DNA of 42,659 bases, taken from contig JAGAAF010000021.1 of the NCBI GenBank assembly GCA_017615435.1, positions 1-42,659 of the forward strand, written 5' to 3'. The position numbers and the translations under genes are program-made. The stretch comes from Bacteroidales bacterium. Its GTDB lineage: Bacteria > Bacteroidota > Bacteroidia > Bacteroidales > UBA932. Each line of letters starts with the position of its first letter. The first letter of the stretch is position 1. Under the pieces are notes generated by a model. It was not told where the DNA came from. It made no database searches and saw only the letters and a program-made list of their open reading frames with translations. Positions 32,028 through 42,489 of the stretch are shown piece after piece.

Positions 32028-33866
32028 TTAGCGGATGATGAGTTCGGCGGGGCCGATGCGGACGGTAACGGGGTCGGTCTGGCCTTCGATCGAGCGGACG
32101 AGCACCTGCGCACGGCAGACGAAGGGGTAGATGGTCAGCGTCTGAGGGGTGCGGGCGGCATCACTCGAAGCGCGACCGGGGCGGGGACTCGGGCGTTCGA
32201 TGTGCCTGAACTGAGGGTCGCCGTTACCCCAGCCGAGGAATTCGGCGCCGGTGACGCTCACTTCGAGCGAAGGCTCATTGGACCACACATCGATCACGAT
32301 GACATCCTGGCCGTCGCGTTTCAACTCGTTTTTGTGCGCTCGTATCGAAACTTGGCCCGATTTTGACCCTAAGCTTAGCGATTTCGTCGAAGCTTGACCC
32401 ATTTTTGACCCTAAGCTTCCTTCTTCGACACGGCGAGCGGCCTTCAGCTCGCGCTTAGTCTCTCCGGACCATAGCGCGCGCAACTCCCACATTTCTTCTT
32501 TGGGGTAACCGCAGTAGTCCATCAGTCCGAAAAGCGATCCGGTATTGGGCCAGGCCTTGGGATAGGGCTCCCCACGATAATCGAAACCAGTCCAGAAAAA
32601 CACTCCCGCGGTCCAGGGCCTGGAGACATAGAATTCGTAGCCTTCGCGTACGAAGTCGATATCGAAATCGCCCTTGGAGCCGCGAACGCCGGCGCCCGAG
32701 GTTTCCTCGGTGCCTATCGCGGAGCGGCCAGGGTGTTCAGCGTGATCTTGGTCGATATGGTTCTGGCGAATGTAATTGTAGCCGGGCACATCCACTTCGT
32801 CGTCTATCATATACTCGCCTCCGGAGTTGCCGTAGGTCGTGGGGCGGCTGGGGTCGAGCGTATGGGCGTAGGCGACCATCTTGCGGGCAACGGCGCCGCC
32901 GACCGGTCTGCCGCCCCACTCCTCGTTGCCTATACCCCAGGCGATGACGCATTTGTGGTGACGGTCGCGCTCGATCATATTCTTCAGCAACTCGAGAGCC
33001 TCCGGATAGGAGCCGAACTGCCTGACCTCCTCGATCACATACATATCCATCTCGTCGCAGATGCGAAGCAGGGAAGGGGATGCGGGGTTGTGAGCCGTAC
33101 GGATAGCGTTGAAGCCGAATTCCTTCAGGCGCGCGATGCGGTAGCGCCAAAGTTCGTCGGGAACTCCGATTCCCACTCCGGCTGCATCCTGATGGATGTT
33201 CGCACCTTTCAGGAACACCTTCTTCCCGTTTACCAGGAAACCCTGCTCGGGAGAGAATGCATAATCGACTTCAGCGGGAGCCTGGGCAGGCTTGCCGCCT
33301 TCCCACAGGTAGACGTTACGGTAGATGCCCGCGCCTTCGTAATACCAGCCTTCTTCGAGCGAGGCGTCCACTCGGACTGCGAGTATGTTGCGCCCGCCGT
33401 AGATCAGATAATCGCTCAGGTCGTATTCGCGGGTGGCATAGCCGCTGCGTTCGTGACCCACATAGAAGCCGTTGATATACACTTCGTAATTGCGGTAAAC
33501 GCCTTCGAATTCAACTGTGATTACTTCGCCCTCGGCAGATGCGGGGATATCGAGCTCGCGCCTGTACCAGCCCACGGAATTCTGCGGATATTTCCAGCCT
33601 ATGCATTTATAACCGTGGCTGTGCGATGCTTCCGGGCTGAACGGCAGATCGACCACCCAGTCGTGCGGGAGATTGACCTTAGTCCAAGTCGAATCCTCCA
33701 CGAAATCCAGGCTGGTGGCGTCCACGCCGTCCCACGCGCAGGCCTTCGCCATATGCGTGAAATACTGGGTTCCGTGGGCGAAATCAGCCTCCATAGAGTT
33801 GGCGTCGCCCAGATGGAAACTCCAGCCGTTGTTGAGCAGAAATACCGCCAGCAGGGTAGCAAGCAT
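32028..33866 (-). CDS. Compact GH2 beta-glycosidase lacking the Ig-like middle domain
   Basis: The 612-residue protein starts two bases after the GH94 stop and has a short signal-like stretch (MLATLLAVFLL). The sugar-binding domain (about 12-190) ends in EGAGIYRNVYLW. The TIM barrel follows almost at once (DYAFSPEQGFLVNGKKVFLKGANIHQD, 201-227), so the roughly 100-residue immunoglobulin-like domain normal in GH2 is missing. The acid/base is E315 (GIGNEEW) and the nucleophile E387 or E388 (IGTEETS). After the barrel (about 465) a repeated Ser/Gly/Lys segment (484-508) replaces the usual C-terminal domain start, and a short domain closes with LGWGNGDPQF. Family members are beta-galactosidases, mannosidases or glucuronidases; the locus suggests beta-mannoside or galactoside trimming. 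Confidence 0.82.
   Translation of the reverse strand: MLATLLAVFLLNNGWSFHLGDANSMEADFAHGTQYFTHMAKACAWDGVDATSLDFVEDSTWTKVNLPHDWVVDLPFSPEASHSHGYKCIGWKYPQNSVGWYRRELDIPASAEGEVITVEFEGVYRNYEVYINGFYVGHERSGYATREYDLSDYLIYGGRNILAVRVDASLEEGWYYEGAGIYRNVYLWEGGKPAQAPAEVDYAFSPEQGFLVNGKKVFLKGANIHQDAAGVGIGVPDELWRYRIARLKEFGFNAIRTAHNPASPSLLRICDEMDMYVIEEVRQFGSYPEALELLKNMIERDRHHKCVIAWGIGNEEWGGRPVGGAVARKMVAYAHTLDPSRPTTYGNSGGEYMIDDEVDVPGYNYIRQNHIDQDHAEHPGRSAIGTEETSGAGVRGSKGDFDIDFVREGYEFYVSRPWTAGVFFWTGFDYRGEPYPKAWPNTGSLFGLMDYCGYPKEEMWELRALWSGETKRELKAARRVEEGSLGSKMGQASTKSLSLGSKSGQVSIRAHKNELKRDGQDVIVIDVWSNEPSLEVSVTGAEFLGWGNGDPQFRHIERPSPRPGRASSDAARTPQTLTIYPFVCRAQVLVRSIEGQTDPVTVRIGPAELIIR
32346..32418. repeat. In-frame 42-bp tandem duplication inside the GH2 gene
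   Basis: Two 31-base blocks at 32346-32376 and 32388-32418 match at 27 of 31 positions and start 42 bases (14 codons) apart. Each contains CTTG[AG]CCC then TTTTGACCCTAAGCTT. In protein they give SLGSKMGQASTK and SLGSKSGQVSIR. They lie between the catalytic barrel and the C-terminal domain. Confidence 0.85.
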
Positions 33867-33868
33867 AG

Positions 33869-36271
33869 TTAAACTTCGATAGTCAATGAGTGCTCACCCG
33901 GCTCGTACGGGATGAATTCAGATCCTCCCTTGCCGGTGTTAAGAATCGTTATATCGTACACTGCGTCGCGGAACGCCTTGCGTACCTTGAACTTCTTGAT
34001 CCCTGAAGGCAGGCAGGGCTTCACGAGCAGACCGTCGTATTCGGGCTTGATGCCCAGGATCCACTGTGTGGCGGTGTACCAGTTCCACGCCGCGGTGCCG
34101 GTGAGCCAGCTGTTCTTGCCCTCACCCGGCAGGGCGGCGTCCTTGCCCGCTACCATCTGGCAGTAGACATACGGTTCCACCTTCCTGCGTTCCTGGTCCA
34201 CGACAAAGGCCGGGCATATCTTGCGGTAGTGCTCCCACGCGTCTTCAGCGCGGCCGGCTACCACCTCGCCGATGATGACCCACGGGTTGTTGTGGCAGAA
34301 GATGCCGGCGTTCTCCTTGTAGCCGGCCGGGTAGGTCGAGATCTCGCCGTACTCGATATAATAACGCGTGAAAGCGGGGTTGTTCAGCACCAGGCCGTAC
34401 TCGCAGTCGAGCATCTCCTTCGCGCTGTCCAGAGCCTTGTCGCACATACCCTTTTCCGCGCCGATCCCGGCCATAGTGCACCAGCCCTGGCTCTCGATGA
34501 AGATCTTGCCTTCCTCGTTCTCCAAGCTGCCTACCTTTGCACCGTGGAAATCGTAGGCGCGGAGGAACCAGCGGCCGTCCCAGCCGAACTGCTCGACCGC
34601 GGCGACCATCGCGTCCACCTGCTTCAGCACGGTGTCCGCGGGCTTGCCTATCCTCTCCAGCAGTTCGGCATACTGACGGCCGCAGAACACGAACTGTCCC
34701 GCTATCATCAGCGACTCGGCCTTGCTGCCTTCGGAATTGTTTTCAGTGGTCTGAAATGACTCGTTAGGGTCGCTCGAGAAGCAGTTGAGGTTCAGGCAGT
34801 CGTTCCAGTCGGCTCGGCCGATGAGCGGCAGGCCGTGGGGACCGAGATTGTCCGCGACGTGCTGGAATGATATCTGAAGATGCTCCAGAAGCGTTTTTTC
34901 GCTGCCGGGCTGATTGTCGAAAGGCACAGGCTCGTCGAGGATGCTGAAATCTCCAGTCTCCTTGATGTATGCCACCGTTCCGAAGATGAGCCAAAGCGGA
35001 TCGTCACCGAAACCGCCGCCTATGTCGTTGTTGCCGCGCTTGGTGAGGGGCTGATACTGGTGGTAGCAGCCTCCGTCCGGGAACTGGGTGGCGGCTATGT
35101 CGAGTATCCTCTGTCTTGCGCGCTCCGGTATCTGATGCACGAAGCCCACGAGATCCTGGTTGGAATCCCTGAAGCCCATACCGCGGCCGATACCGCTCTC
35201 GAAGAACGAGGCGCTGCGCGAGAAGCAGAAGGTGATCATACACTGGTACTGGTTCCAGATGTTAACCATCCTGTCCAGTTCGGGCGAGTCGGATTCAATG
35301 CTGAAGCGTCCGAGTATGCCGTCCCAGTACGCCTTCAGCTCAGCAAACGCTTTTTCGATCTTTGCCGCGGAGTCGAACTGTGCAATCAGTTCGTGCGCAC
35401 GCTTCTTGTTGATAGTCGGGCTCCAGACGGTGCGGGGGGCCTTGAGGTCGAATTTTTCGTCCTCCGGATTCTCCACATAGCCTATCATAAAGCTACGTGA
35501 GAGCGTCTCTCCGGGTTCGAGCGTGATATCCAGCGCGAATGCTGCGATCGGGCTCCAGCCGTGGGCTACCGAGCCCCTGCAGGCGCCGTCGATGACGGCC
35601 TGCGGCGCCTCGAGCCCATTGTAGAGCCCGACGAATGCTTCACGGTCGGTATCGTACGAAGCCTTCGGGTCGGAGCAATAATAGAACGCATAATGGTTTC
35701 TGCGCTCTTTGTATTCGGTTTTGTGGTATAGCACGCCTGGTTCGATTTCCACCTCGCCGGTGGAAAGGTTGCGCTGGAAGTTCTCGCCGTCTGTCTGGCC
35801 GTTCCACAGGCACCATTCAGCGTAGGCGAAAAGTTTGAAGCTTCGCTTCGCCGAGCTCTTATTAGTCAGAGTCAGGTGCTGGATCTCGCAGTTGGAGCCT
35901 ACCGGCACGAAGAACAGCTCGCTGACCTGCAGCCCGTCTTTCTCGCCCGTAATGCGGGTGTAGCCCATACCGTGGCGGCACTCATACGAATCGAGCGCGG
36001 TCTTGCAGGGTTTCCAGCCGGGACTCCACACGCAGTCACCATCCTTCACATAAAAGTACCTTCCGACGCTGTCCATCGGGACGTCGTTGTAGCGGTAGCG
36101 CGTGATTCTGCGGAACTTCGCGTCGCGGTAGAAGCAATAACCTCCAGCCGTGTTCGAGATCAGCGAAAAGAATCCGTCCGTCCCCAGATAATTGATCCAG
36201 GGCCACGGAGTCGCCGGATTCGTGATCACATACTCCCTTGAAGCGTCATCGAAATGACCGTATTCTTTCAT
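33869..36271 (-). CDS. Cellobiose phosphorylase (GH94)
   Basis: The start at 36271 ([17 protein letters not shown], 800 residues) is in an ATGA overlap with the upstream GH5 gene and fits the family's N-terminus. Long stretches are near family consensus, such as [39 protein letters not shown] and [15 protein letters not shown]. The catalytic Asp is D491 in [12 protein letters not shown], matching D490 of the Cellvibrio enzyme. It has no signal peptide, so it acts in the cytoplasm, splitting cellobiose with phosphate into glucose-1-phosphate and glucose. Its presence in this locus indicates use of glucose-glucose units of glucomannan or of cellulose-like chains. Cellodextrin phosphorylase is less likely. 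Confidence 0.93.
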   Translation of the reverse strand: MKEYGHFDDASREYVITNPATPWPWINYLGTDGFFSLISNTAGGYCFYRDAKFRRITRYRYNDVPMDSVGRYFYVKDGDCVWSPGWKPCKTALDSYECRHGMGYTRITGEKDGLQVSELFFVPVGSNCEIQHLTLTNKSSAKRSFKLFAYAEWCLWNGQTDGENFQRNLSTGEVEIEPGVLYHKTEYKERRNHYAFYYCSDPKASYDTDREAFVGLYNGLEAPQAVIDGACRGSVAHGWSPIAAFALDITLEPGETLSRSFMIGYVENPEDEKFDLKAPRTVWSPTINKKRAHELIAQFDSAAKIEKAFAELKAYWDGILGRFSIESDSPELDRMVNIWNQYQCMITFCFSRSASFFESGIGRGMGFRDSNQDLVGFVHQIPERARQRILDIAATQFPDGGCYHQYQPLTKRGNNDIGGGFGDDPLWLIFGTVAYIKETGDFSILDEPVPFDNQPGSEKTLLEHLQISFQHVADNLGPHGLPLIGRADWNDCLNLNCFSSDPNESFQTTENNSEGSKAESLMIAGQFVFCGRQYAELLERIGKPADTVLKQVDAMVAAVEQFGWDGRWFLRAYDFHGAKVGSLENEEGKIFIESQGWCTMAGIGAEKGMCDKALDSAKEMLDCEYGLVLNNPAFTRYYIEYGEISTYPAGYKENAGIFCHNNPWVIIGEVVAGRAEDAWEHYRKICPAFVVDQERRKVEPYVYCQMVAGKDAALPGEGKNSWLTGTAAWNWYTATQWILGIKPEYDGLLVKPCLPSGIKKFKVRKAFRDAVYDITILNTGKGGSEFIPYEPGEHSLTIEV

Positions 36272-37296
36272 TTTCCTAAAACCCAATCTTTAACAATTTT
36301 GCCCCACGGTTTGATGACATCATCATTCCACGGGCCTTCGGAGGATGCCTCCTTGGTGAACATAGAGCAGGTCTCCACCTTATCGGATATGCTCCAGGTG
36401 AGCATCGTGATGCCGTTGGCGTCTGCCCAGTCCACATATTTCTGCCATTCTTCGAGGTCCATAGGTCCGTCGCCGCTGGCCTCGCAGGCCGCGCATTCGC
36501 TGACGAAGATCGGAATGCCGGCTGCCAGAGCGGCGTCGGACGCATCCCGTAGATGCTTATGGGTGGCCGCGTAGAAGTGCATAGTGTACATCAAATTTCC
36601 GTATCCCTCGATGGGCGAAGCGGCAGGGAGGTCGACCCTCTGGTCCCAACTCGGGCAGCCCATAAGGATGAGCGGCTCGGAAGGATCGATATCAGTGATA
36701 ACCTTTATTAATTCGCCAGCGTAGCGTTTGAGTTCCTGCCAGTAAGCCATCATAGCTTCGGGATTGCCAAGATCCTCATAGGGATTTGCACGCCACTCCT
36801 CGAATGAGAAGCAAACAGGCTCGTTGAAAAGCTCGTAGATTACGTTCGGAACGCCCTTGTACCTGGTCGCCACCGCGGCGAAGAACTCTTTCGCGGCATC
36901 CAGATGAAGGACGTGCGAGTGCCAGTCCACGATGACATACGCTCCGCACTCGATTGCACCGTCCACAACCTCGTAGAGATGCTCCAGAGCCCATTCGGGT
37001 TCGCCCATATATCCGTCGTGGATGCCCGGATTATCCAGCATCGCGTGGGAATCGGCGCCTATCGCAGCACGGAAAATCTGGCAGCCGGTGTCTTCGTGCA
37101 ACTGCCTGACTGCCGACTTGTTGTAGAAGCGCGGCCAGATGTTGTGCCAACCGAAACTGATACCCCTGAAGGCTACGGGCTGTCCATCAGCGGTGAGCTG
37201 AGTTCCGACAACCTTAAGCGGGGCGACCTCCGCCCTCTTCGGACTGCAGCCGATCATTATTAAAGCCATAACAGCGGCTAAAACTATTTTTTTCAT
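36268..37296 (-). CDS. GH5 (subfamily 2-like) endo-beta-1,4-glucanase lipoprotein
   Basis: The 342-residue protein has a lipoprotein signal (Cys17, ALIMIGC) and one GH5 barrel. [19 protein letters not shown] and the short VIVDWHSH fit the GH5_2 cellulase group. The acid/base is E159 (IYELFNEP) and the nucleophile E267 ([17 protein letters not shown]). There is no binding module. GH5_2 enzymes mostly cut cellulose or mixed glucans, so this one may trim imported glucomannan oligosaccharides in the periplasm, feeding the GH94 phosphorylase. The ATG is 10 bases after the GPH transporter gene. A mannanase activity cannot be excluded. Confidence 0.85.
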   Translation of the reverse strand: MKKIVLAAVMALIMIGCSPKRAEVAPLKVVGTQLTADGQPVAFRGISFGWHNIWPRFYNKSAVRQLHEDTGCQIFRAAIGADSHAMLDNPGIHDGYMGEPEWALEHLYEVVDGAIECGAYVIVDWHSHVLHLDAAKEFFAAVATRYKGVPNVIYELFNEPVCFSFEEWRANPYEDLGNPEAMMAYWQELKRYAGELIKVITDIDPSEPLILMGCPSWDQRVDLPAASPIEGYGNLMYTMHFYAATHKHLRDASDAALAAGIPIFVSECAACEASGDGPMDLEEWQKYVDWADANGITMLTWSISDKVETCSMFTKEASSEGPWNDDVIKPWGKIVKDWVLGK

Positions 37297-37306
37297 ACCG
37301 ATAAAT

Positions 37307-38650
37307 TTACTTTTTGATTGGATACAGACGCAGTAAAAGCAAAATCAGCAGCGCGATCGCGGCAGGGAAGAGAGAGAACAGACTCCAGATCATAGTCTGG
37401 ACTGATGCCTCGTTGGTGATGGTCACGATGGTCTCGCCGGTTATGACGTCGGTGTTCGAAATGAAGCCGGCAAGTCCGAGGAACATAGCCACAAGGGCAC
37501 CTGAGATAGCCGAACCGAATTTCTGCGCCATAGTTCCGGAGGAAAAGATAAGACCGGTCGAAGATGTTCCGTTCTGTTCGGTTGCGTAGTCGGCGACATC
37601 GGCATACATAGACCACAGGAGCGGAGAGTAGAAGCCGATGCCGATGGAAGTGATGATAACGTTTGCAACCATTACCCATATCCACGCCGGATTCATAGGA
37701 ATGAAGAAGAACAGAATCGAAGATACGGCACAAATAACGGCAGCCCAGGCAAAAGCCTTCTTCTTCGATCCAACCTTCTTGGTAAACCAGGGTGAAAGAC
37801 CGCCGAACACCATACAGGTGGCTTCTCCGAACATCATAAACACGGTGTAATTGATAACCAGACCCATCACGGTCACATCGCCGTGCAGGCAGTACTCCAT
37901 CAGATAAGCGGCCACGGCATAGCGGAAACCGTTGAAGAAATTCGTACAGATTCCGATTAGCGTCAGATAGATCCACGGTTTGTTGCGGAAGAGGTCTGCG
38001 AAAGGCTTAAAAGAAAATTTTTCGGCCCGGACAGGTTTTAGCCGTTCTTTGGTGAGAAGGCCGCAGGCTAGTGTTCCAAGAGCGGCGACTGCTCCCAGAA
38101 TAACTCCCAGCACTGCATACTGATGCTTGGGCTCGCCGCCAACCAGCCTCTGAAGATAAGGGAAGGTGAACAGCATAATGAAGCCCATAGCATATGCGCC
38201 GACCATACGGAACGACGAGAACTGATTCTTCTCATTGTCATCGTCAGTCATCACGCCCAGCAGCGAGCCGTAAGGCACGTTGACCGCAGTGTACACTACC
38301 ATCATAAGGAGGTAGAGGGTATACGCATAGACGCGCTTGCCGGCGGGGCCGAGGTCCGGGGTGTAGAGCAGAAGGGCGAACACCACTCCCAGAGGAATGG
38401 CTCCGAATATGAGCCAGGGGCGGTAAGTGCCCCAGCGAGACTGGGTGCGGTCCGCAATTGCGCCCATCATCGGGTCCGTAATCACGTCGAACAGACGGGC
38501 CACCAACATAAGGGCTGCTGCGTCGGCTACGGTAAGACCGAAGACGTTGGTGAAGAAAAACGGAAATGCGATGGACATCACCTTCCAGGTAATACCGCCG
38601 GCAGCGGCATCGCCAAGGGCGTATCCTATTTTCTCTGAGAGTTTCGCCAT
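37307..38650 (-). CDS. GPH-family (MelB-like) glycoside:cation symporter
   Basis: The 447-residue membrane protein has about 12 helices and the GPH signature region LVARLFDVITDPMMGAIADRTQSRWGTYRPWLIFGAIP (cytoplasmic loop 2-3), with the cation-site Asp in FDVITDP. A long central cytoplasmic loop (about 200-225, LTKERLKPVRAEKF) separates the halves. The family carries oligosaccharides with sodium or protons across the inner membrane. Its place directly after the GH130 gene, two bases apart, matches the transporter in the known Bacteroides fragilis mannan operon. The likely substrates are mannobiose, mannosylglucose and cellobiose. Confidence 0.9.
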   Translation of the reverse strand: MAKLSEKIGYALGDAAAGGITWKVMSIAFPFFFTNVFGLTVADAAALMLVARLFDVITDPMMGAIADRTQSRWGTYRPWLIFGAIPLGVVFALLLYTPDLGPAGKRVYAYTLYLLMMVVYTAVNVPYGSLLGVMTDDDNEKNQFSSFRMVGAYAMGFIMLFTFPYLQRLVGGEPKHQYAVLGVILGAVAALGTLACGLLTKERLKPVRAEKFSFKPFADLFRNKPWIYLTLIGICTNFFNGFRYAVAAYLMEYCLHGDVTVMGLVINYTVFMMFGEATCMVFGGLSPWFTKKVGSKKKAFAWAAVICAVSSILFFFIPMNPAWIWVMVANVIITSIGIGFYSPLLWSMYADVADYATEQNGTSSTGLIFSSGTMAQKFGSAISGALVAMFLGLAGFISNTDVITGETIVTITNEASVQTMIWSLFSLFPAAIALLILLLLRLYPIKK

Positions 38651-38652
38651 AT

Positions 38653-39813
38653 CTATTTAATACTTAAATTCTTGTCAATCAGCCTGTTGATGCGATCGAC
38701 CGTGAGACCTGTGCGGCCTCCGTCGGGCTCTGTGTGCAGGCAGTAATCCACCAGCCTGTCTATGGTTGAAGTCGCCACGTGCATACGCGTGTCGGACGAA
38801 GCATAGTAAATGAACACCTTTCCGTCCGGGTCTGCAATCCAGCCGTTGGAGAAAGCCACGTTCATCACATCGCCTATATATTCTTCTCCCTCTGGGGCAA
38901 TAAAGAATCCGGAAGGTTGGGCAATCACCTTTGTGGGGTCATCCAGGGCGGTCATATACAAATACAGCACATAACGGAGGCCGCTGGCGCAGCCGCGCAC
39001 GCCGTGGGCAAGGTGAAGCCAGCCCTTCGGCGTCTTCAGCGGGTGCGGCCCCTCGCCGTTCTTTACCTCAAACACTGTATGATAACGGCGCGCGTTTATA
39101 ATCTTCTCCTCGCGCACCTCTGCATTCGTGATGTCGTCCACCAGCGCCCAGCCTATTCCTCCGCCGCTGCCGGCGTCGATGAATCCGTCCTGAGGACGCG
39201 TATAGAGGGCATATTTGCCGTCCACGAACTCGGGATGCAGGCAGACGTTGCGCTGCTGCGAGCGCGACTTCAGATCGGGCAGACGCTCCCAGTTGACGAG
39301 GTCCTTGGTGCGAGCGATTCCGCAGGCGGCAGTGGCGGCCGAAAGGTCACCCTCGAGCTCGTGGTCCTTGCGCTCCACGCAGAACAGACCATAGATCCAT
39401 CCGTCTTCGTGGCGCGTCAGGCGCATATCGTAGACGTTGGTCGCCGGTTCGCCCCACTCGGGCAGGGTAATCGGGCGCGGCCAGAAGCGGAAATTGTCTA
39501 TGCCGTTAGGGCTCTCCGCCACTGCGAAGAACGACTTTCGGTCATCGGCTTCCACACGCACGACAAGCACGTATTTGTCGCCCCACTTGATCGCACCGCT
39601 GTTGAACGCGGCGTGGATGCCTATGCGCTCCATCAGGAAGGGGTTGGTCTTGGGATCGAGGTCGTAGCGCCACTCCAGCGGTGCATGGGCGGCCGTGAGA
39701 ATTGGATTTTCATAGCGCTCATAGACGCCGCCGACATACACGGTATGATTCTTTTTCGAGAGGAGCTCTTCGTGCTCTTTACGAAGAAGTTTCAGTTTCA
39801 GTTTCCAGTCCAT
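38653..39813 (-). CDS. 4-O-beta-D-mannosyl-D-glucose phosphorylase (GH130 subfamily 1)
   Basis: I chose the ATG at 39813 ([22 protein letters not shown], 386 residues), one base after the GH26 stop. An in-frame ATG at 39828 would overlap GH26 by 14 bases and add five residues not seen in the family. The five-bladed propeller has [24 protein letters not shown], the catalytic Asp129 in [24 protein letters not shown] and [21 protein letters not shown]. It is cytoplasmic and converts mannosyl-beta-1,4-glucose with phosphate into mannose-1-phosphate and glucose. The full-length match to the mannosylglucose phosphorylase branch is close. Confidence 0.93.
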   Translation of the reverse strand: MDWKLKLKLLRKEHEELLSKKNHTVYVGGVYERYENPILTAAHAPLEWRYDLDPKTNPFLMERIGIHAAFNSGAIKWGDKYVLVVRVEADDRKSFFAVAESPNGIDNFRFWPRPITLPEWGEPATNVYDMRLTRHEDGWIYGLFCVERKDHELEGDLSAATAACGIARTKDLVNWERLPDLKSRSQQRNVCLHPEFVDGKYALYTRPQDGFIDAGSGGGIGWALVDDITNAEVREEKIINARRYHTVFEVKNGEGPHPLKTPKGWLHLAHGVRGCASGLRYVLYLYMTALDDPTKVIAQPSGFFIAPEGEEYIGDVMNVAFSNGWIADPDGKVFIYYASSDTRMHVATSTIDRLVDYCLHTEPDGGRTGLTVDRINRLIDKNLSIK

Positions 39814-39814
39814 C

Positions 39815-40915
39815 TTATTTAATATCATTAAGAAGGAGTATGTTGTTTTCTTTTATGAATTCCACGAAATCCTGTTCGGTCGGTCCGCCGGGGAAGGGAG
39901 CGTAGAAATGAACGTCCCTGCGTCCGGACTCGCTGGTGTTGCGCCAGGTAAGCAGATATGCGATGGGGAAGCCCTTGATGGCAGGTGCGAGCACTTCGGT
40001 CCACCAGGTAGGCCAGGTCAGGCCTTCGTATCCCGTCTCCGTGAGCGCGAGTATCTTGCCGTGGTCCTCAGCGAACTTCTGAAGCGACGCGAGCAGAAGG
40101 GGCATATTCTTGACGTAATAGGGAAGCGCTTCTTTCTGGGGCATCCACGTCGGGCAGTACATATCCAGACCCACTATGTCCACGTACTTGTCGCCGGGAT
40201 AGCGCTGCGGCCAGTCCTCGAAGAAGTCCACGCCGTTCGGGGAAATCGCCCACAGCAGGTTCTTCAGCCCACGTTCGCGCACCATATAATCGTAGGTCAT
40301 CACCCAGAATGCGTTGTACTCATCGGCCGTGCAGAAATCCCAGCCCCACCAGAACCAGCTTCCGGTGTGCTCGTGCCAGGGGCGCCAGATGATGGGCACC
40401 GGCCTGCCGTCGGCGGTCTTGATGCTCGCGAGGAAGTCCGCTATCCGGCCCAGACGCTCCATCCACAATTCGTGCAGGTCTGCGCCGGGCAGCAGCCTCG
40501 CGACCACGTCCCCGCCGCTCAGATCCCACGCATCGCCGCCGGTAACCGGGTTGTCCGGATGCCAGCTGATCGTCACGATACCGCCGCGCTCGTAATGCTT
40601 TACCGCCGCTTCGCGGGTCAGGTCTATGTCGTTGCCGTCCAGGTTAGTGCGGCTGCCCAGCTCGAAATCGCCAAGTTCAAGGCCGAGGATGGCAGGGTAG
40701 TCACCGGTAACGGACTTCACGTCCGAACGCTCCAGAGCGTGGTCGCCGTCTTCGTTGGCGTTCCAGGTGTGGCCGTACATAAGGTCGTCCTGGTGGCCGT
40801 AGAGGACTTTGCCTTCGGCGACAGCCTTATTCAGCACGTCAGTAATCTGGTCGGTGGGATTGGCGCAGCAAGCACTTATTGCGAGCAGCGCAGCAGAATA
40901 GGCTAACTTTTTCAT
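39815..40915 (-). CDS. GH26 endo-beta-1,4-mannanase lipoprotein
   Basis: The 366-residue protein has a lipoprotein signal (LLAISAC, Cys16) and one GH26 barrel. [15 protein letters not shown] and [15 protein letters not shown] are typical openings. The acid/base is E182 in [17 protein letters not shown] and the nucleophile E293 in ALTETGY. The enzyme cuts beta-1,4-mannan; the relative in the B. fragilis mannan operon releases mannobiose from non-reducing ends. No binding module is present. It begins within the stop of the GH5 gene (ATGA) and is followed one base later by GH130. Confidence 0.93.
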   Translation of the reverse strand: MKKLAYSAALLAISACCANPTDQITDVLNKAVAEGKVLYGHQDDLMYGHTWNANEDGDHALERSDVKSVTGDYPAILGLELGDFELGSRTNLDGNDIDLTREAAVKHYERGGIVTISWHPDNPVTGGDAWDLSGGDVVARLLPGADLHELWMERLGRIADFLASIKTADGRPVPIIWRPWHEHTGSWFWWGWDFCTADEYNAFWVMTYDYMVRERGLKNLLWAISPNGVDFFEDWPQRYPGDKYVDIVGLDMYCPTWMPQKEALPYYVKNMPLLLASLQKFAEDHGKILALTETGYEGLTWPTWWTEVLAPAIKGFPIAYLLTWRNTSESGRRDVHFYAPFPGGPTEQDFVEFIKENNILLLNDIK

Positions 40916-42426
40916 AATGACGGGGCGGAATCGTAGACGCTCTTGAGCGTGTAATTGGCATCGATGGTTTCCCAGGCTTTGACCATTACATCCACGGGCT
41001 CCTTGGCATCGCCGATGAACTGGCCTGTGCCGTGGTCGATGTAAGCGTGGCGCTCCTGCCCTGAGCCCTTGGCACCATTATCCCAAAGGAATGCTGAAAT
41101 GCCATAGGTCCTTGCGCATTTCACGAAGTACTCCAGATAATAGAGATAAAATGCCCAGGCCTTAGCGTCGCTCTTGTTGCGCAGTGAGCAGCCGTATTCG
41201 CCCATATAGATGGGGATATCCTTGGCGATGTAATTATTGTAAATGCTCTGGAAGAGAGTGCTTATTTCTTCTTCGCCGCGGGGAAAAGAATTGCCTGTGT
41301 GGCCCCAGTTCGGAAGCTGCTGATCGCCGATTGTGTACTGATACGGATCGTAGCAGTGGAAAGCGAGCATAGTCTTCTTCGCGGGATCATTGGGAACGGT
41401 GAGATATCGCAGGAAATTAGGGCTTGCTGCATAGCCGGGAACACCAAGCCAGCGTGTCTCATTGTTTCCGCCGGTTGCGCGTACGGCATTCACGAACACC
41501 TGATTCCATTGGTTTATTACGTCGCACTTTTTCTCCGTGTTGGAAGAGGAATACCACTCGGTGCCGTAAATCAGTTCGTTGAAGGATTCGAACATAAGGA
41601 AATCGCCCTTCTCTTTGAACTTATTGGCTATCTGAGTCCAGACGGCAGCTATTTCCTCTTTAATCTGGGTGTTGGTGTCTTCACTGTTCACGGCTCCGGC
41701 AAGATTCTGCCAATGATTGTCGCCGTGGTCTTCGTCGTGGTGAGTGTTGACAATGACTTTGAGCCCGGCATTTTCAGCGTAGCCCACTATTTCGTAGACG
41801 CGGTTCATCCACGCATCGTCAATCTTGTAATCGGGAGCGGCGCCTATGTGGCCCTGCCAGGTCACGGGGATGCGGACGCTGGTGAATCCGGCCGCTTTAA
41901 CACCGTCGAACGTGCTCTGGGTGGCCATAGGGTTACCCCAGCAGGTTTCGTTGGCCACACCGTTGCTTATTGCGTCCATATGGTTGCCCATATTCCAGCC
42001 CAGCCCGAGTTCCAAGCTACGGGCGACGGCGGTGTTGTCCGGCAGATTTGGATCTTTCTGCGACTCGCGTGCAGCCTGGGTTACCTTTACTGTGACATCG
42101 GTAGCTCCGGTGGCCATAACAGTGACATACGCCTCGCGTACTTCTTCATCAGGATTGGCCGCCACCACCAAAGTAAATGTAATCTTATAGTCCTTGAAAG
42201 TTCCGTCTTTCTTTGTGATCCAGGAGGGGAGAGTCAGTTTCGGACGGGCGGGTGCCGTAATGGTTAGGTCGTATGACCCGCCGTTGAAAGCAGCGTCTAT
42301 CGACTGCGGAGTCACACTGATTGAAGTCGGGACTACGGTTTGAGGAGTGTCGTTGCCGTCATCAGGTTTGCTGCAGGAACAAGCCATCAGACAGGGCAGG
42401 GCCAGCAGGCAGAGCAATCTCTTCAT
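40912..42426 (-). CDS. BACON-domain GH5 (subfamily 4-like) endo-glycanase lipoprotein
   Basis: The 504-residue protein has a lipoprotein signal (LALPCLMACSC) and a BACON-type Ig-like domain at about 33-118 (ISVTPQSIDAAFNGGSYDLTI to VTVKVTQAA). The GH5 barrel (about 130-490) starts LGLGWNMGNHMDA, then ETCWGNP as in GH5_4. The acid/base is E284 (MFESFNELIYG) and the nucleophile E410 (YMGEYG). GH5_4 covers endoglucanase, xyloglucanase, and mixed glucan/mannan activities, so glucomannan is a plausible substrate. The BACON domain suggests a surface location, with the domain extending the catalytic part from the membrane. It follows a hairpin and a surface protein gene. Confidence 0.87.
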   Translation of the reverse strand: MKRLLCLLALPCLMACSCSKPDDGNDTPQTVVPTSISVTPQSIDAAFNGGSYDLTITAPARPKLTLPSWITKKDGTFKDYKITFTLVVAANPDEEVREAYVTVMATGATDVTVKVTQAARESQKDPNLPDNTAVARSLELGLGWNMGNHMDAISNGVANETCWGNPMATQSTFDGVKAAGFTSVRIPVTWQGHIGAAPDYKIDDAWMNRVYEIVGYAENAGLKVIVNTHHDEDHGDNHWQNLAGAVNSEDTNTQIKEEIAAVWTQIANKFKEKGDFLMFESFNELIYGTEWYSSSNTEKKCDVINQWNQVFVNAVRATGGNNETRWLGVPGYAASPNFLRYLTVPNDPAKKTMLAFHCYDPYQYTIGDQQLPNWGHTGNSFPRGEEEISTLFQSIYNNYIAKDIPIYMGEYGCSLRNKSDAKAWAFYLYYLEYFVKCARTYGISAFLWDNGAKGSGQERHAYIDHGTGQFIGDAKEPVDVMVKAWETIDANYTLKSVYDSAPSL

Positions 42427-42446
42427 AATAAAAAGTGTTATTCGGA

Positions 42447-42474
42447 CCGGGAGGGACGGTCAGGCCCCTCCCGG
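42447..42474. promoter_or_regulatory. GC-rich intercistronic hairpin upstream of the GH5 gene
   Basis: CCGGGAGGG pairs perfectly with CCCTCCCGG around a 10-base loop in the 63-base gap between the surface-protein and GH5 genes. There is no T run on the minus strand, so it is not a classical terminator. It could partly stop transcription or protect the upstream message. Confidence 0.45.
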
Positions 42475-42489
42475 CAAAATGATTACGGT

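Noticed and set aside
31878..32366. 162-codon plus-strand frame starting in the repeat array
   Set aside because: It runs antisense through the 3' end of the GH2 gene and has no recognisable domain; the Ala-Pro repeats follow from the DNA repeat.
32733..33872. 379-codon plus-strand frame opposite GH2
   Set aside because: Antisense shadow of the GH2 gene with no recognisable domain.
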